Positions 15,899 to 24,496 of a stretch of DNA of 41,206 bases are shown here, in pieces. The first letter of the stretch is position 1. The number at the start of each line of letters is the position of its first letter. The stretch comes from CAZKGE01 sp964636405 (GTDB lineage: Bacteria > Bacillota > Clostridia > Christensenellales > CAG-138), in assembly GCA_964636405.1 (NCBI GenBank), contig CAZWSI010000019.1, positions 1 to 41,206 on the forward strand, written 5' to 3'. Under the pieces are notes generated by a model. The model was not told the origin of the DNA. It ran no database searches and was given only the letters and a program-made list of their open reading frames with translations. Both the position numbers and the translations under genes were made by a program.

Positions 15899-16762
15899 TC
15901 AGCCCTTTACGGAGCCGCTTGTAACGCCCTCCACATAAAATTTCTGCATGATCACAAACAGGATGGAAATGGGGATGGATACCAGCACGCCGCCCGCGCA
16001 GAACTGACCGAAATACAGGGTCTTGCGGGTTTTGTTGAGCATGCCGTACAGGCCGATGGCAACCGTCCAATCCGCCGCGAGGCCTGAGTTAAGCATGATC
16101 TTGGCCATAATAAAATCCATCCACGGCGCAAGAAACGCGCTGATGACCGTGTACACGATGATGGGTTTGGACATGGGCAAGATGATCTTCCAGAAGATTG
16201 TATTCTCGCTCGCGCCCTCGATGCGCGCGGATTCGCTCATGGATTTGGGAATGGTATCGAAAAAGCCCTTGGCGATCAGATACCCAAGCCCCGAGGAGGC
16301 GGAATACACGACGATCAGGCCAATATGACTGTTGGTCATGTCCAGCGCCTTTAAAATGAAGTACACGGCGATCATGGACAAAAAGCCGGGAAACAGCCCC
16401 AGTATCATGCCGACATTCATGAGCGGCTTGCGCGAGGGAAAGCGCATGCGGCTCATGGCGTAGGCCACCATTAATACGAACAGGGTGGAAATGAGGCAGT
16501 TGAACGCCGCAATGATGAAGGTGTTTTTAAACCACACGGGAAACTGGCTGGCCGCGTCCGTGGAAAAAAGCAGCTTGCGATATTGCTCAAGCGTAAATGT
16601 CTCCGGGAAAAAGCGGCTTAGGCTCGGCGCGTTGTTTGCGCTGAAGCTGTTGAGCACCAGCCACACGATGGGGATGAGCCAGAACACCGCCAGCACCAGC
16701 AGCACGATATGGCGCACGGGATAAAACCGTTCTCCCTTGATTTTCAGCGTGTTCCTGCTCAT
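15899..16762 (-). CDS. Sugar ABC transporter permease, MalG/GanQ type
   Basis: A 287-residue inner-membrane permease with six hydrophobic segments, starting HIVLLVLAVFWLIPIVWLVL. The EAA loop that contacts the ATPase reads ESARIEGASENTIFWKIILP. The best functional match by context is GanQ, the galactooligosaccharide permease. It overlaps malF by 4 bp (ATGA) and is the last gene of the operon before a terminator. No ATPase gene is nearby; such importers often share a common MsmX-type ATPase encoded elsewhere. Confidence 0.92.
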   Translation of the reverse strand: MSRNTLKIKGERFYPVRHIVLLVLAVFWLIPIVWLVLNSFSANNAPSLSRFFPETFTLEQYRKLLFSTDAASQFPVWFKNTFIIAAFNCLISTLFVLMVAYAMSRMRFPSRKPLMNVGMILGLFPGFLSMIAVYFILKALDMTNSHIGLIVVYSASSGLGYLIAKGFFDTIPKSMSESARIEGASENTIFWKIILPMSKPIIVYTVISAFLAPWMDFIMAKIMLNSGLAADWTVAIGLYGMLNKTRKTLYFGQFCAGGVLVSIPISILFVIMQKFYVEGVTSGSVKG

Positions 16763-18222
16763 TGGAAATTCTCCTCTCTGTTGCCCTTGATCACAATATT
16801 GAAGGCGACGAGCGTAATGACGGAGCAGATGACGAATACCGCGATGCCGATCACAGACGCCATTTTATAATTGTAATACTCGTTGGTCAGGCGGAAAAGC
16901 CAGGTAACCAGCAGGTCGATCTCCTTGGCGTTGGAATTGGCCATCCATTGATCGGAGGTGGTATACACATCCTGCGTGAGCAGATAGATCACGTTAAAAT
17001 TGTTGATGTTCTGCACCACGGAGTTGATCAGGTACGGCGCGGTCACAAAGAGCATATAGGGCATGGTAATCTTGATAAACTGCTGGAAGGCGTTCGCGCC
17101 GTCGATGCGGGCGCTCTCGTAAAGATCCTGCGGGATGTTCATCAGAATGCCCGTCGCAATCAAAAGCAGATACGGCACGCCAACCCAGATGTTGATCATG
17201 ATGATCATGAACTTCGCCCAGCCCGGATGCGTCAAAAAGGGAATGTACGTCATATACGAGGGGACGAGGCCAACGTTCTTGAGCAACTGCGTAAGGCCGA
17301 TGTTCGAGCAAATCGTATTGACGATTCCCTGATCGGCAAAGAAATTGCGCACAAGCAGGAGCGACACAAACTGCGGCACGGCCATGGCCACAATAAAGCA
17401 GGTGCGCCAAGCCTTTTTCCAGCGGGTGCGCTTGTTGTTGATCAGCAGCGCGAGGAGGATGCCGCCCACATAGCATGTGGCGGTCGCGAGCACCGACCAG
17501 CTCAGCGTCCACCCCAGAATCTTTTTAAACGCATAGCCGAAGGTATCCGTGATGCTGTTGGTAAACAGCTTGGCGAAATTCTCGAAGCCGACCCAGGTAA
17601 AGAGGTTCGCGGGCGGCATATGCCACTGATCGTAATTGGTAAAGGCGATTGCGATCATCACAACGAGAGGCACGATCGTAAACAGGCAAACGCCGAGCAC
17701 CGGGAGGCTTAATAGCGTAACGTGAAACTTTTGATCGGAATACAGGCGCAGCTCCTGCCCAAAGGTATTGATGTGCCGCCCCTGTTCTTCGTCAAGCTGG
17801 AGGCGGTAGGCATGGACGACGTTCTGCATCCAGATAAAGAACGCAGCCAAAATGACCACGATGCTGATGACGGAATAGAGCAGAATTTTGAACGAATGAT
17901 CATAATCGTTCCACACGTTCGTAAAGAGCTTGATATCAAAATACTGCTCTGCCTTGACCGTGCCGAGCGTGTCGAATTTTGCGAGGTATTGCGCGGAAAA
18001 CTTCCAGATAAAAACGATAATGGCCGCCTGAAAGGCTGTGATCAGCAGCGCCTTGATATACTGGCGGCGGCGCGCATACCCCACGCCCATCACAAGCAGC
18101 GACAGCTTTACAAACACATCGCCCTTCACGACCGCCCTGCCAAAGTCTGCAAAAAAGCGGCCTATGCCGCGGAACGTATCGGCAACCGCGGCAAGAAAGC
18201 CGGAACGCCCGGTCTTTTCCAT
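16759..18222 (-). CDS. Sugar ABC transporter permease, MalF/GanP type
   Basis: A 487-residue permease with the long N-terminal extension typical of MalF, including extra membrane segments (ALLITAFQAAIIVFIWKF and ILLYSVISIVVILAAFFIW) before the core. The core EAA loop is ESARIDGANAFQQFIKITMP. It pairs with the MalG-type protein to form the channel for oligosaccharides. It follows malE after a 160-bp gap containing a strong hairpin, which may lower its expression relative to the binding protein. Confidence 0.92.
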   Translation of the reverse strand: MEKTGRSGFLAAVADTFRGIGRFFADFGRAVVKGDVFVKLSLLVMGVGYARRRQYIKALLITAFQAAIIVFIWKFSAQYLAKFDTLGTVKAEQYFDIKLFTNVWNDYDHSFKILLYSVISIVVILAAFFIWMQNVVHAYRLQLDEEQGRHINTFGQELRLYSDQKFHVTLLSLPVLGVCLFTIVPLVVMIAIAFTNYDQWHMPPANLFTWVGFENFAKLFTNSITDTFGYAFKKILGWTLSWSVLATATCYVGGILLALLINNKRTRWKKAWRTCFIVAMAVPQFVSLLLVRNFFADQGIVNTICSNIGLTQLLKNVGLVPSYMTYIPFLTHPGWAKFMIIMINIWVGVPYLLLIATGILMNIPQDLYESARIDGANAFQQFIKITMPYMLFVTAPYLINSVVQNINNFNVIYLLTQDVYTTSDQWMANSNAKEIDLLVTWLFRLTNEYYNYKMASVIGIAVFVICSVITLVAFNIVIKGNREENFQ

Positions 18223-18292
18223 CCCTAAGACACCTCCTGACGGGGATTCATTGCGGGGAACGGCAAGCTGTGCAAGCTCTCAAAAACGCGGA

Positions 18293-18325
18293 ATTTGCCG
18301 GCGGCGGAACGCGCCGCCGGCAAAT
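18293..18325 (-). promoter_or_regulatory. Intercistronic hairpin between malE and malF
   Basis: A perfect 14-bp stem (ATTTGCCGGCGGCG with CGCCGCCGGCAAAT) around a 5-base loop, without a U-run after it. This is typical of an mRNA-stabilising or attenuating element that lets the binding protein be made in excess over the permeases. Confidence 0.7.
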
Positions 18326-18382
18326 CTCACTGCGCGTTATCAACGCGCTGCGCGAATAAACGCGCTTATCCTTGCTTTGCTG

Positions 18383-19684
18383 TTACGCAACGGGCGCGGT
18401 GATGCCCGCGACCGCGTTCTCAAGCAGCTCGCTGATGGCGGTGCCCTCAGGATTGCCGCTCGTGAGGATGGTGCCCAGCGTCGCCGCGGGAGCCCAATAG
18501 TTGTTGCCCACGCGCTGCGCGGTGGCAAACGCGGACTGCGCGGCCAGCGCCGCCAGCGCCACATTGGCCTGCACGCCTTCATTCTGCGCCGCAACCAGGT
18601 TGGACGGACCGTCGCCCTGATCGTTGAAGCGGAGAATCTGGTTCTCCTCGCTCGTCATCCACTCGGCAAAGAGCATTGCGTAGCCGACGTTCGGGCTGTG
18701 GGAGTTCACGCCGATAAGCTTGTAGCCGGAGAAGGAGGACATCTGGTACTCTTTGTCGCCCGCCTTGAAGGTAGGGAGCTTGCAGGCCGCATAGCCTTCG
18801 CCGTAGGCTTCCTGAACCGCAACGGAATCCCAGGTGCCGTCGATGAACGCAACCACGCTGCCGTCCTTGGCGCCGGAGACGAGGTTGGAGGTGATGTCGG
18901 CCTGGAAGCCGCCGGTGGCCGCGAGGTCAAGGATGCCCTGCGCGACGGCCGCGCCCGCTTCGCTGTTCCAATCGCAGGAGTTGGTGAGCTGATCGTCGTT
19001 GATCTTCATGTTCAGCCCGGCGCCGGCAAAGAAGCTGTAAATATACCAGCCGCTGTCGGTCGCAGCCTGCATGCCGACCTTCTTGCCGGCGGCGGCAGCC
19101 TTTTCGCACATGGTGTTCAGGCTCTTGACGTCCTCCTCGGTGAAGAAGGAGGAATCATAGTACATGAAGTAGCCGTTGGAGGCGCTCATGGGATAGGCGT
19201 ACAGCATGCCGCCGACGCTCGCCGCGTCCACGGAGCCGCCCGCGTTCGCGGCCGCCACATCGTAGGTGATGTTCTGGACGGGCTGCAACGCGCCTGCGTC
19301 CACAAGCTGCATGATCTGATCATCCGCAAAGGTGAACACGTCGGCAGCCGCCTCGGGATCGACCAGCACGGTGTCCTTGCAGGTAGACTCGGACTCGATG
19401 CCAACCGTGATATCAAACTTCACGTTGTACTCGGGCTCGAACTTCTCTTTAAAAGAGGCGATCATCTGCTCGGTCACGGCGGGATAGTTATCACCGACCC
19501 AAACGGTCAGCGCAACCGTCTCGGGCGCGGCGGCGGGCGCTTCGGTCGCTTCGGGCGCGGCAGGCGCTTCAGGCGCTGCGGGGGCGGTGGTGGGATCGGC
19601 CGCGGCGGGCGTTTCGGTCTTGGCGCAAGCGGCCAGACTGAATACCATGACGGCTACCATGACAAGGGTCAATAGTTTTTTCAT
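18383..19684 (-). CDS. Sugar ABC transporter substrate-binding lipoprotein, MalE/GanS type
   Basis: A 433-residue secreted lipoprotein. The signal peptide ends in the lipobox SLAAC with Cys20, followed by a 35-residue Ala/Pro/Glu/Thr linker that would extend from the membrane. The mature part has family-1 solute-binding features (TVWVGDNYPAVTEQMIASFK, VFTFADDQIMQLVDAGALQP, VVAFIDGTWDSVAVQEAYG). It should capture oligosaccharides outside the cell and pass them to the MalF/MalG pair. It lies 27 bp after the exported GH53, which suggests that galactooligosaccharides are the cargo. Confidence 0.93.
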   Translation of the reverse strand: MKKLLTLVMVAVMVFSLAACAKTETPAAADPTTAPAAPEAPAAPEATEAPAAAPETVALTVWVGDNYPAVTEQMIASFKEKFEPEYNVKFDITVGIESESTCKDTVLVDPEAAADVFTFADDQIMQLVDAGALQPVQNITYDVAAANAGGSVDAASVGGMLYAYPMSASNGYFMYYDSSFFTEEDVKSLNTMCEKAAAAGKKVGMQAATDSGWYIYSFFAGAGLNMKINDDQLTNSCDWNSEAGAAVAQGILDLAATGGFQADITSNLVSGAKDGSVVAFIDGTWDSVAVQEAYGEGYAACKLPTFKAGDKEYQMSSFSGYKLIGVNSHSPNVGYAMLFAEWMTSEENQILRFNDQGDGPSNLVAAQNEGVQANVALAALAAQSAFATAQRVGNNYWAPAATLGTILTSGNPEGTAISELLENAVAGITAPVA

Positions 19685-19711
19685 TTGTTTCTCTCCTTTT
19701 CTATTTTGTAT

Positions 19712-21238
19712 TCAGCCGCGTACGCGGCGAAATACCGTGAGGGACGGGAGCGCTCTCCCGTCGTAGGAAAACAGCGCTTGGTTGGCCCAACTGCATTCTG
19801 TGCCCGCCGCCGCCCAGCCCGCGCCGGGGACGGGCAGCCACGCGCCCTCCCAATAGAACGTGCCGAAGCCGTTTTCTACGGACGCAACGGCAGCGATGAC
19901 ATCGCGCAGGAGCTTCGCCTGCCCCTGCACGCTCACAGGATACCCCTCGGCGGCGTGCGCGGCATTAAACTGGTTTTGCGCATGCGCCGCGCGCTTGAGG
20001 GTATAGGCGTACGAGGTTTCCACGACGGCAAGCCTCTTTTCGGGAAACGCCGTCGAAAGCGCCGCAAGCGCCTTGCGCAGGGAATCGACGTCGCCGTGCC
20101 AGCGGGGATAATACGATAAGCCGATCACGTCGTAAGCCACGCTGTCGAAGGTGCGGTAAAACGTCTTGATGCCGCCAACATCCGACAGTTCCTTGGCAAG
20201 CTGGAGCATCACGGGCAACGTTTCGTCGAACGCGCGCACCGCCTCCGCGCCCGCGCGCACATATCGCACAAGCGTCGCGTCGGCAGCCGCGCCCCGGCCT
20301 GAATAGGAGGCGCGCACGGTCTCGGGCGCGTCCGCGCGGCCAAGCACATAGCCGGAATAGCCGCTGCTGTCAAAGCTTCCGTCCTCCGCGCCGCCCCGCT
20401 GCAAAAGCATGCCGCCGGTCAGTTCGTTGCCAAGCTGCACCATATCGGGCCGCGCGCCCGCTTTGTCCAGCGCGCGGAGGGTTTCAAGGGTATAATCGTA
20501 CAGGGCAAGCGCCATGCCGTCCGCCGTTTCGATTCGGTTCCACGATTTCGGTATGATCTGGTAGGTCGGATCCGCCCAGAAATCCGAATAATGGAAATCC
20601 AGCAGCAGCGAAAATCCCAACGCCTTACAATCGGCGGCAAGCGCGGAGACGGTGTCAAAATCGCAGTCCCCACCGCCATAGTAAAGCTTTTGGCCCGCCG
20701 CGTCAAGTTGATACGGCTCCTTCCACAAGCGGAGGCGGAGCCAGTTTACGCCCGCGTCGCGCAAAATGCGGAATACGCTCACACGGTTGCCCGTTTCGTC
20801 ATAAAACTTGCCGCCCTGCCTTAAAACAACGCCCAAGGTGGAAACGTCCATGCCCATGGCAAAGGACGCGGGGAGGCCCGCCACCGGCTCTACCTCAATA
20901 TCCGTAAACCAAGCCGCCTCGTCCTCCTTCGGAACCAGCGTATCGGGCGCGACCGTGACGGTAAACGCGCCCTCATAGCCCTCGGCGCGCGCCGTAACCG
21001 CGACCGCTTTTCCAGCGGCCATGCCGCGCACGAAGCCGTTATAGATGGCGATATCCTCGCCCTCGAAGCTGTAGCTTACCTGCCCAACGCCCTCCGTGCG
21101 GATCTTGAGCTCCGCTTTTTCGTCTACGCTCAGCTCCACGTCGCAAATAAGCAGTTCAGCGGGCGCGGCGTTTTTTGCGCAGGCAAGGCCTAGCGGGAGC
21201 AGCGCAAGCAGCGGGAGCAAAAGCAACGCGCGCTTCAT
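19712..21238 (-). CDS. Secreted GH53 endo-beta-1,4-galactanase (lipoprotein)
   Basis: A 508-residue lipoprotein with lipobox GLAC at Cys20, so it is likely surface-anchored. Residues 25 to about 100 form an Ig-like beta domain. The GH53 barrel follows, with MGMDVSTL, RLRLWKEPY, DFHYSDFWADP, the acid/base Glu272 in QLGNELTGGM and the nucleophile Glu407 in VVETSYAYT. It would cut beta-1,4-galactan side chains of pectin into oligosaccharides. It overlaps the next GH53 gene by 4 bp and precedes the transporter genes. Confidence 0.92.
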   Translation of the reverse strand: MKRALLLLPLLALLPLGLACAKNAAPAELLICDVELSVDEKAELKIRTEGVGQVSYSFEGEDIAIYNGFVRGMAAGKAVAVTARAEGYEGAFTVTVAPDTLVPKEDEAAWFTDIEVEPVAGLPASFAMGMDVSTLGVVLRQGGKFYDETGNRVSVFRILRDAGVNWLRLRLWKEPYQLDAAGQKLYYGGGDCDFDTVSALAADCKALGFSLLLDFHYSDFWADPTYQIIPKSWNRIETADGMALALYDYTLETLRALDKAGARPDMVQLGNELTGGMLLQRGGAEDGSFDSSGYSGYVLGRADAPETVRASYSGRGAAADATLVRYVRAGAEAVRAFDETLPVMLQLAKELSDVGGIKTFYRTFDSVAYDVIGLSYYPRWHGDVDSLRKALAALSTAFPEKRLAVVETSYAYTLKRAAHAQNQFNAAHAAEGYPVSVQGQAKLLRDVIAAVASVENGFGTFYWEGAWLPVPGAGWAAAGTECSWANQALFSYDGRALPSLTVFRRVRG

Positions 21239-22368
21239 GCTTTTTCTTCCTGCGCAAACGCCGCAAAGCTTTCAAGCGCCGGGTTTGCCGCGCCAGCATA
21301 ATCAAAGAGGCATTGGTTGGCCCATTCGTTGCCGCCGGGCTTATATTCCTCCTCGATATAGGCGCGCGCGGCCTCGCTTGCCCAGCTTGAGCCGGGAAGC
21401 GGCAGCCATGCGGGCTCCCAATAATACAGCCCCGCGCCATGCCCGCCCGCAATACCGGAAACAAGCGAAAGCATATCCCGCACAAAGGCTGCCTGCCCCG
21501 AGCGCGTGAAGGGATACGGCGGGGGTGAGCCGTCCGCCATGCCCAGAGAGCCGTTTATGACGAGGTTGATCTTATCCGCTTTGGGATCATAATGCTCGCC
21601 CGTAAAGGGATAAGCGGTTTCAACGACCATCACGTCCTTCCCATACCGCGCGGCCATATCGTCGAGATTGCGCTTAAGCCCCGCAAGACCGCCGTGCCAG
21701 AAGGGATAATAGGAAACGCCAATCACGTCGAAGGGTACGCCCGCCGCGCGCATGAAATCAAACCATTCCCGATAGCGCGCGTTGTCGTCGCTGCGCTCGA
21801 GGTGCAGCACGATGGACGCATCGGAGCTTTCCCGCACGGCCCGTGCGCCGGCTTCAAGCAGCGCGGCAAGCCGCGAAAAGCTTTCGCGCCGCGCTTCCCC
21901 CTCCCCCGTAATGCGCCCGTGCGGCCAGAGCATGCCGCCTGTGATCTCGTTGCCGATCTGCACAAAGCGCGGCGCAAGACCATCCCGCGCCAGGCTCCCC
22001 AGCGTGTCGCGGGTAAAAGCGTACACCGCGCCGCAAAGCGCGTCAAAGGAGAGCTTTTCCCACGCCTTGGGCAGGCGCTGACGGGAGGGGTCGCACCAAA
22101 AATCGCTGTAATGGAGATCGAGCATCCAATGCATGCCCGCGTCTATGCCCCGCCGCGCAAGGCGCTTTACGCAAGCCAAATCGCACCCGCCCGCCTCGTA
22201 GGGCGTGCCGGAGGGCGCGTAGGGATCGTTCCAGAGCCTGAGGCGCAGGCCGTCCACGCCGCATTGGCGCAGAAGGGTAAAGGGCTCCCACGCCCGGCCG
22301 TTTCGCGTCAGGCGGCCGCCTAAGGCCTCGGTTTCCTCCAGCGTGGAAAGATCCATGCCAAGTATCAT
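21235..22368 (-). CDS. Cytoplasmic GH53 galactanase
   Basis: A second GH53 enzyme of about 377 residues that has no signal peptide, so it probably works inside the cell on imported oligosaccharides. Catalytic Glu residues are in QIGNEITGGM (acid/base) and VVETAYPFT (nucleophile); DLHYSDFWCDP and GLYYWEPAWLP are the conserved barrel motifs. I prefer the ATG at 22368; an ATG 12 bp earlier is possible. It forms a translationally coupled pair with the exported enzyme (ATGA overlap). Most known galactan systems use GH42 beta-galactosidases inside the cell, so an internal GH53 is unusual. Confidence 0.88.
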   Translation of the reverse strand: MILGMDLSTLEETEALGGRLTRNGRAWEPFTLLRQCGVDGLRLRLWNDPYAPSGTPYEAGGCDLACVKRLARRGIDAGMHWMLDLHYSDFWCDPSRQRLPKAWEKLSFDALCGAVYAFTRDTLGSLARDGLAPRFVQIGNEITGGMLWPHGRITGEGEARRESFSRLAALLEAGARAVRESSDASIVLHLERSDDNARYREWFDFMRAAGVPFDVIGVSYYPFWHGGLAGLKRNLDDMAARYGKDVMVVETAYPFTGEHYDPKADKINLVINGSLGMADGSPPPYPFTRSGQAAFVRDMLSLVSGIAGGHGAGLYYWEPAWLPLPGSSWASEAARAYIEEEYKPGGNEWANQCLFDYAGAANPALESFAAFAQEEKA

Positions 22369-22460
22369 CGTTACGACCATCCCTTCTCACGCGATGAAAC
22401 AATCGCGTTTGGAATTGCGGTTCGCTTACAACCGGGTTTCAAAGATACGTCTTTCAAACG

Positions 22461-22676
22461 CTACTCTTCAAAATCCGTAATTCGTTTCAGCATGTCCCGG
22501 TAGCGGAAGCGCGCCATGTCGTTTTTCTCCAGCACGTCCCGCTCGTCGCCGCGGTAGCAGCAGCGGAGGCAGTAATACTCCCCCTTTTCCGCATCGTAGA
22601 ACATATCCACATCGATATCCCGCATAAAGCAGGAGGGGCAGCGGTAATTTAGTTTGCCTTTTCCAGCTTGAGCCAT
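22461..22676 (-). CDS. Small zinc-ribbon protein of unknown function
   Basis: A 71-residue protein with two Cys pairs, CPSC near residue 13 and CLRC near residue 36, joined by a loop DIDVDMFYDAEKGEYY, as in a zinc ribbon. The rest is charged and helical. It overlaps the end of the 609-residue gene by 28 bp, which implies coupled translation. I do not recognise a named family. Confidence 0.7.
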   Translation of the reverse strand: MAQAGKGKLNYRCPSCFMRDIDVDMFYDAEKGEYYCLRCCYRGDERDVLEKNDMARFRYRDMLKRITDFEE

Positions 22677-24475
22677 GTAGTCATCGTCCCTTCGCCCGTT
22701 ATGGTCTTGGACAGCGCCAGCGTAAACATGGGGGAAAACGCGTAGCCTTCGCGGATATGCCCCTCCATATCTCCCTCCGGCAGGAGGCTTACGCGCGTAT
22801 TGACGGCCGGTATCGAAGCCGAAACGGCATGCGCGGCAGGGAGACTGCGCGCTCGGCAGGCATAGGCGTATTCGATGGTTTCCAGCGCTTCGGCGCTGAC
22901 CGCCGAAAGCGTGATGCCCGTCATATCCTCGGGATACTCGGTCGTACCGTAACAGCAGGTGGCGTATTCGCTTAGCTCCACCGCCGCCTGCGGGTCGCTG
23001 GCCGAGAGGATGCGGCGAATCGTGCCGATCTGCCCGCTGCCCTCCCGGAAAATAAACTCGCTTTGCACGGAAAACGACACGCCGGCGAGCACGATCTCCA
23101 CTGGCTCGAGCGCAACGCGGCGCAGCGCGCCGTCTTCAAAGAAGCGCGCCTTGGTGCGGCAAAGGCAAAGATCGGCCTCCTCGCCGCCATATCGAAGCTT
23201 GCAGCTTTTGATCGTCCCTTCGCCTGCATAATGCGTAAAGTACCCGGCCCGGTACATGGACTGGATCAGGAAGGGGTAGGACGCGTCCTGCACATGTCTT
23301 GTTCCGATGCCGACGGGCCCTTCCAGCTTGGCCGCGTAGGGGCGCAGATCGATCATCGCGCCGCCCTGATTCATATCCAGGCAGCAGCGCAGATAGGGGT
23401 CTTGATACCAGAAAACCTGCTTGTCTGAGCCGTAGAGGATATCCCGCCAGAGCGCGCAGGCGGGCTGCGTATAGCCCCGGTTTGCCCGGAACCAGTCCGC
23501 AAATTCCGACATGGTCATGTCCGTGAGCTTTCCCTCCCGTTTGAGGGAGGCGTAATAGGCCATACCGTCCTCGTAGCTCTTTACGAGCAGCTCGTAGGGC
23601 GCTTCCCAGCGGCCGCGCTTGTTCATCCAGCCCGGGCCGACGAACATCATATTATAGGCGAAGCCCTGATTGTATTTGCCCAGATGCCGGTACTGGTCGA
23701 TGAGGTTATAAAGATACGGGTACGAACCGTCCTGATAAATCATGCCGCGCAGCACGTTTTGCGGATGGGTGCCGAAGTTGGAGCCGTTTCCGTCGAAGCA
23801 GGCGATTAAATCGCGTGAAAGATGCGGAATGGCGACGATCCCGCTGTCCTCCTCCGCGTTTTCCGCGGGCGCGTGGGTGTTTTGCCTCGAGGGAATCCAG
23901 GGGCTCCACGGCCCGCCGTCCATGAACGTATACCAGGAGTTGTTGCAGGTATGATACGCCTTGGGCCCTTCCTCAAAGCAGGTGGCCACCGCGCACTTTA
24001 CGCTCGGATAACGCTCTTTAATATAGGTAATCAGCGGCGCGTCCATATAATACGAGCCGGTGGAGGCCGGATAAAAGCCGAAACGCTCGAAAAAGAGGCC
24101 GAACACATCGTCTACGATGCGGCGCTTGTCCTCCATGGAGAACATCCAGATGCAAAAATCCCTGGTTTGATACTTCTCGTTGAACTCCTTGCAGGGAAGG
24201 CCCAGCAAGGTGAGGGCAATTTCATCGCCGTAGCGCGCATGATGCTCCTTGGCAAGCGAAACGGCCCGCTCGTTAAAGAGCGAGGCGTAGGTCATTTGGA
24301 TGGTGGTGCGGATGCCGTTTTTGTGCGCGATCTCCTGCTGGAGGATGAAAATATCCAGCGATTCGCGCAAAAGCGCCTCACGGCCGCCCCCGGCTGTCTT
24401 TTCGGCATACTCCGGCACCATCTCGGGCCTGTGCACCACATTGAGGATGAAAATGCCGTTTCCTTCGTTTTCCAT
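22649..24475 (-). CDS. Unrecognised ~609-residue protein, probable carbohydrate-related enzyme
   Basis: I do not recognise the family. The protein has no signal peptide and no membrane segment. The first half has features of a catalytic barrel, with many aromatics and acids: FILNVVHRPEMVPEYAEKT, GFYPASTGSYYMDAPLITYI, FMDGGPWSPWIPSRQ, IPHLSRDLIACFDGNGSNF. The last 200 residues look like beta-rich accessory domains. The layout resembles enzymes acting on sugars or lipid-linked glycans, and the gene sits between a LacI regulator and the GH53 genes, so a role in sugar use is likely but not shown. I use the ATG at 24475, 8 bases after AAGG. Confidence 0.55.
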   Translation of the reverse strand: MENEGNGIFILNVVHRPEMVPEYAEKTAGGGREALLRESLDIFILQQEIAHKNGIRTTIQMTYASLFNERAVSLAKEHHARYGDEIALTLLGLPCKEFNEKYQTRDFCIWMFSMEDKRRIVDDVFGLFFERFGFYPASTGSYYMDAPLITYIKERYPSVKCAVATCFEEGPKAYHTCNNSWYTFMDGGPWSPWIPSRQNTHAPAENAEEDSGIVAIPHLSRDLIACFDGNGSNFGTHPQNVLRGMIYQDGSYPYLYNLIDQYRHLGKYNQGFAYNMMFVGPGWMNKRGRWEAPYELLVKSYEDGMAYYASLKREGKLTDMTMSEFADWFRANRGYTQPACALWRDILYGSDKQVFWYQDPYLRCCLDMNQGGAMIDLRPYAAKLEGPVGIGTRHVQDASYPFLIQSMYRAGYFTHYAGEGTIKSCKLRYGGEEADLCLCRTKARFFEDGALRRVALEPVEIVLAGVSFSVQSEFIFREGSGQIGTIRRILSASDPQAAVELSEYATCCYGTTEYPEDMTGITLSAVSAEALETIEYAYACRARSLPAAHAVSASIPAVNTRVSLLPEGDMEGHIREGYAFSPMFTLALSKTITGEGTMTTWLKLEKAN

Positions 24476-24496
24476 ACGCATATCCTTACGCTCTTT

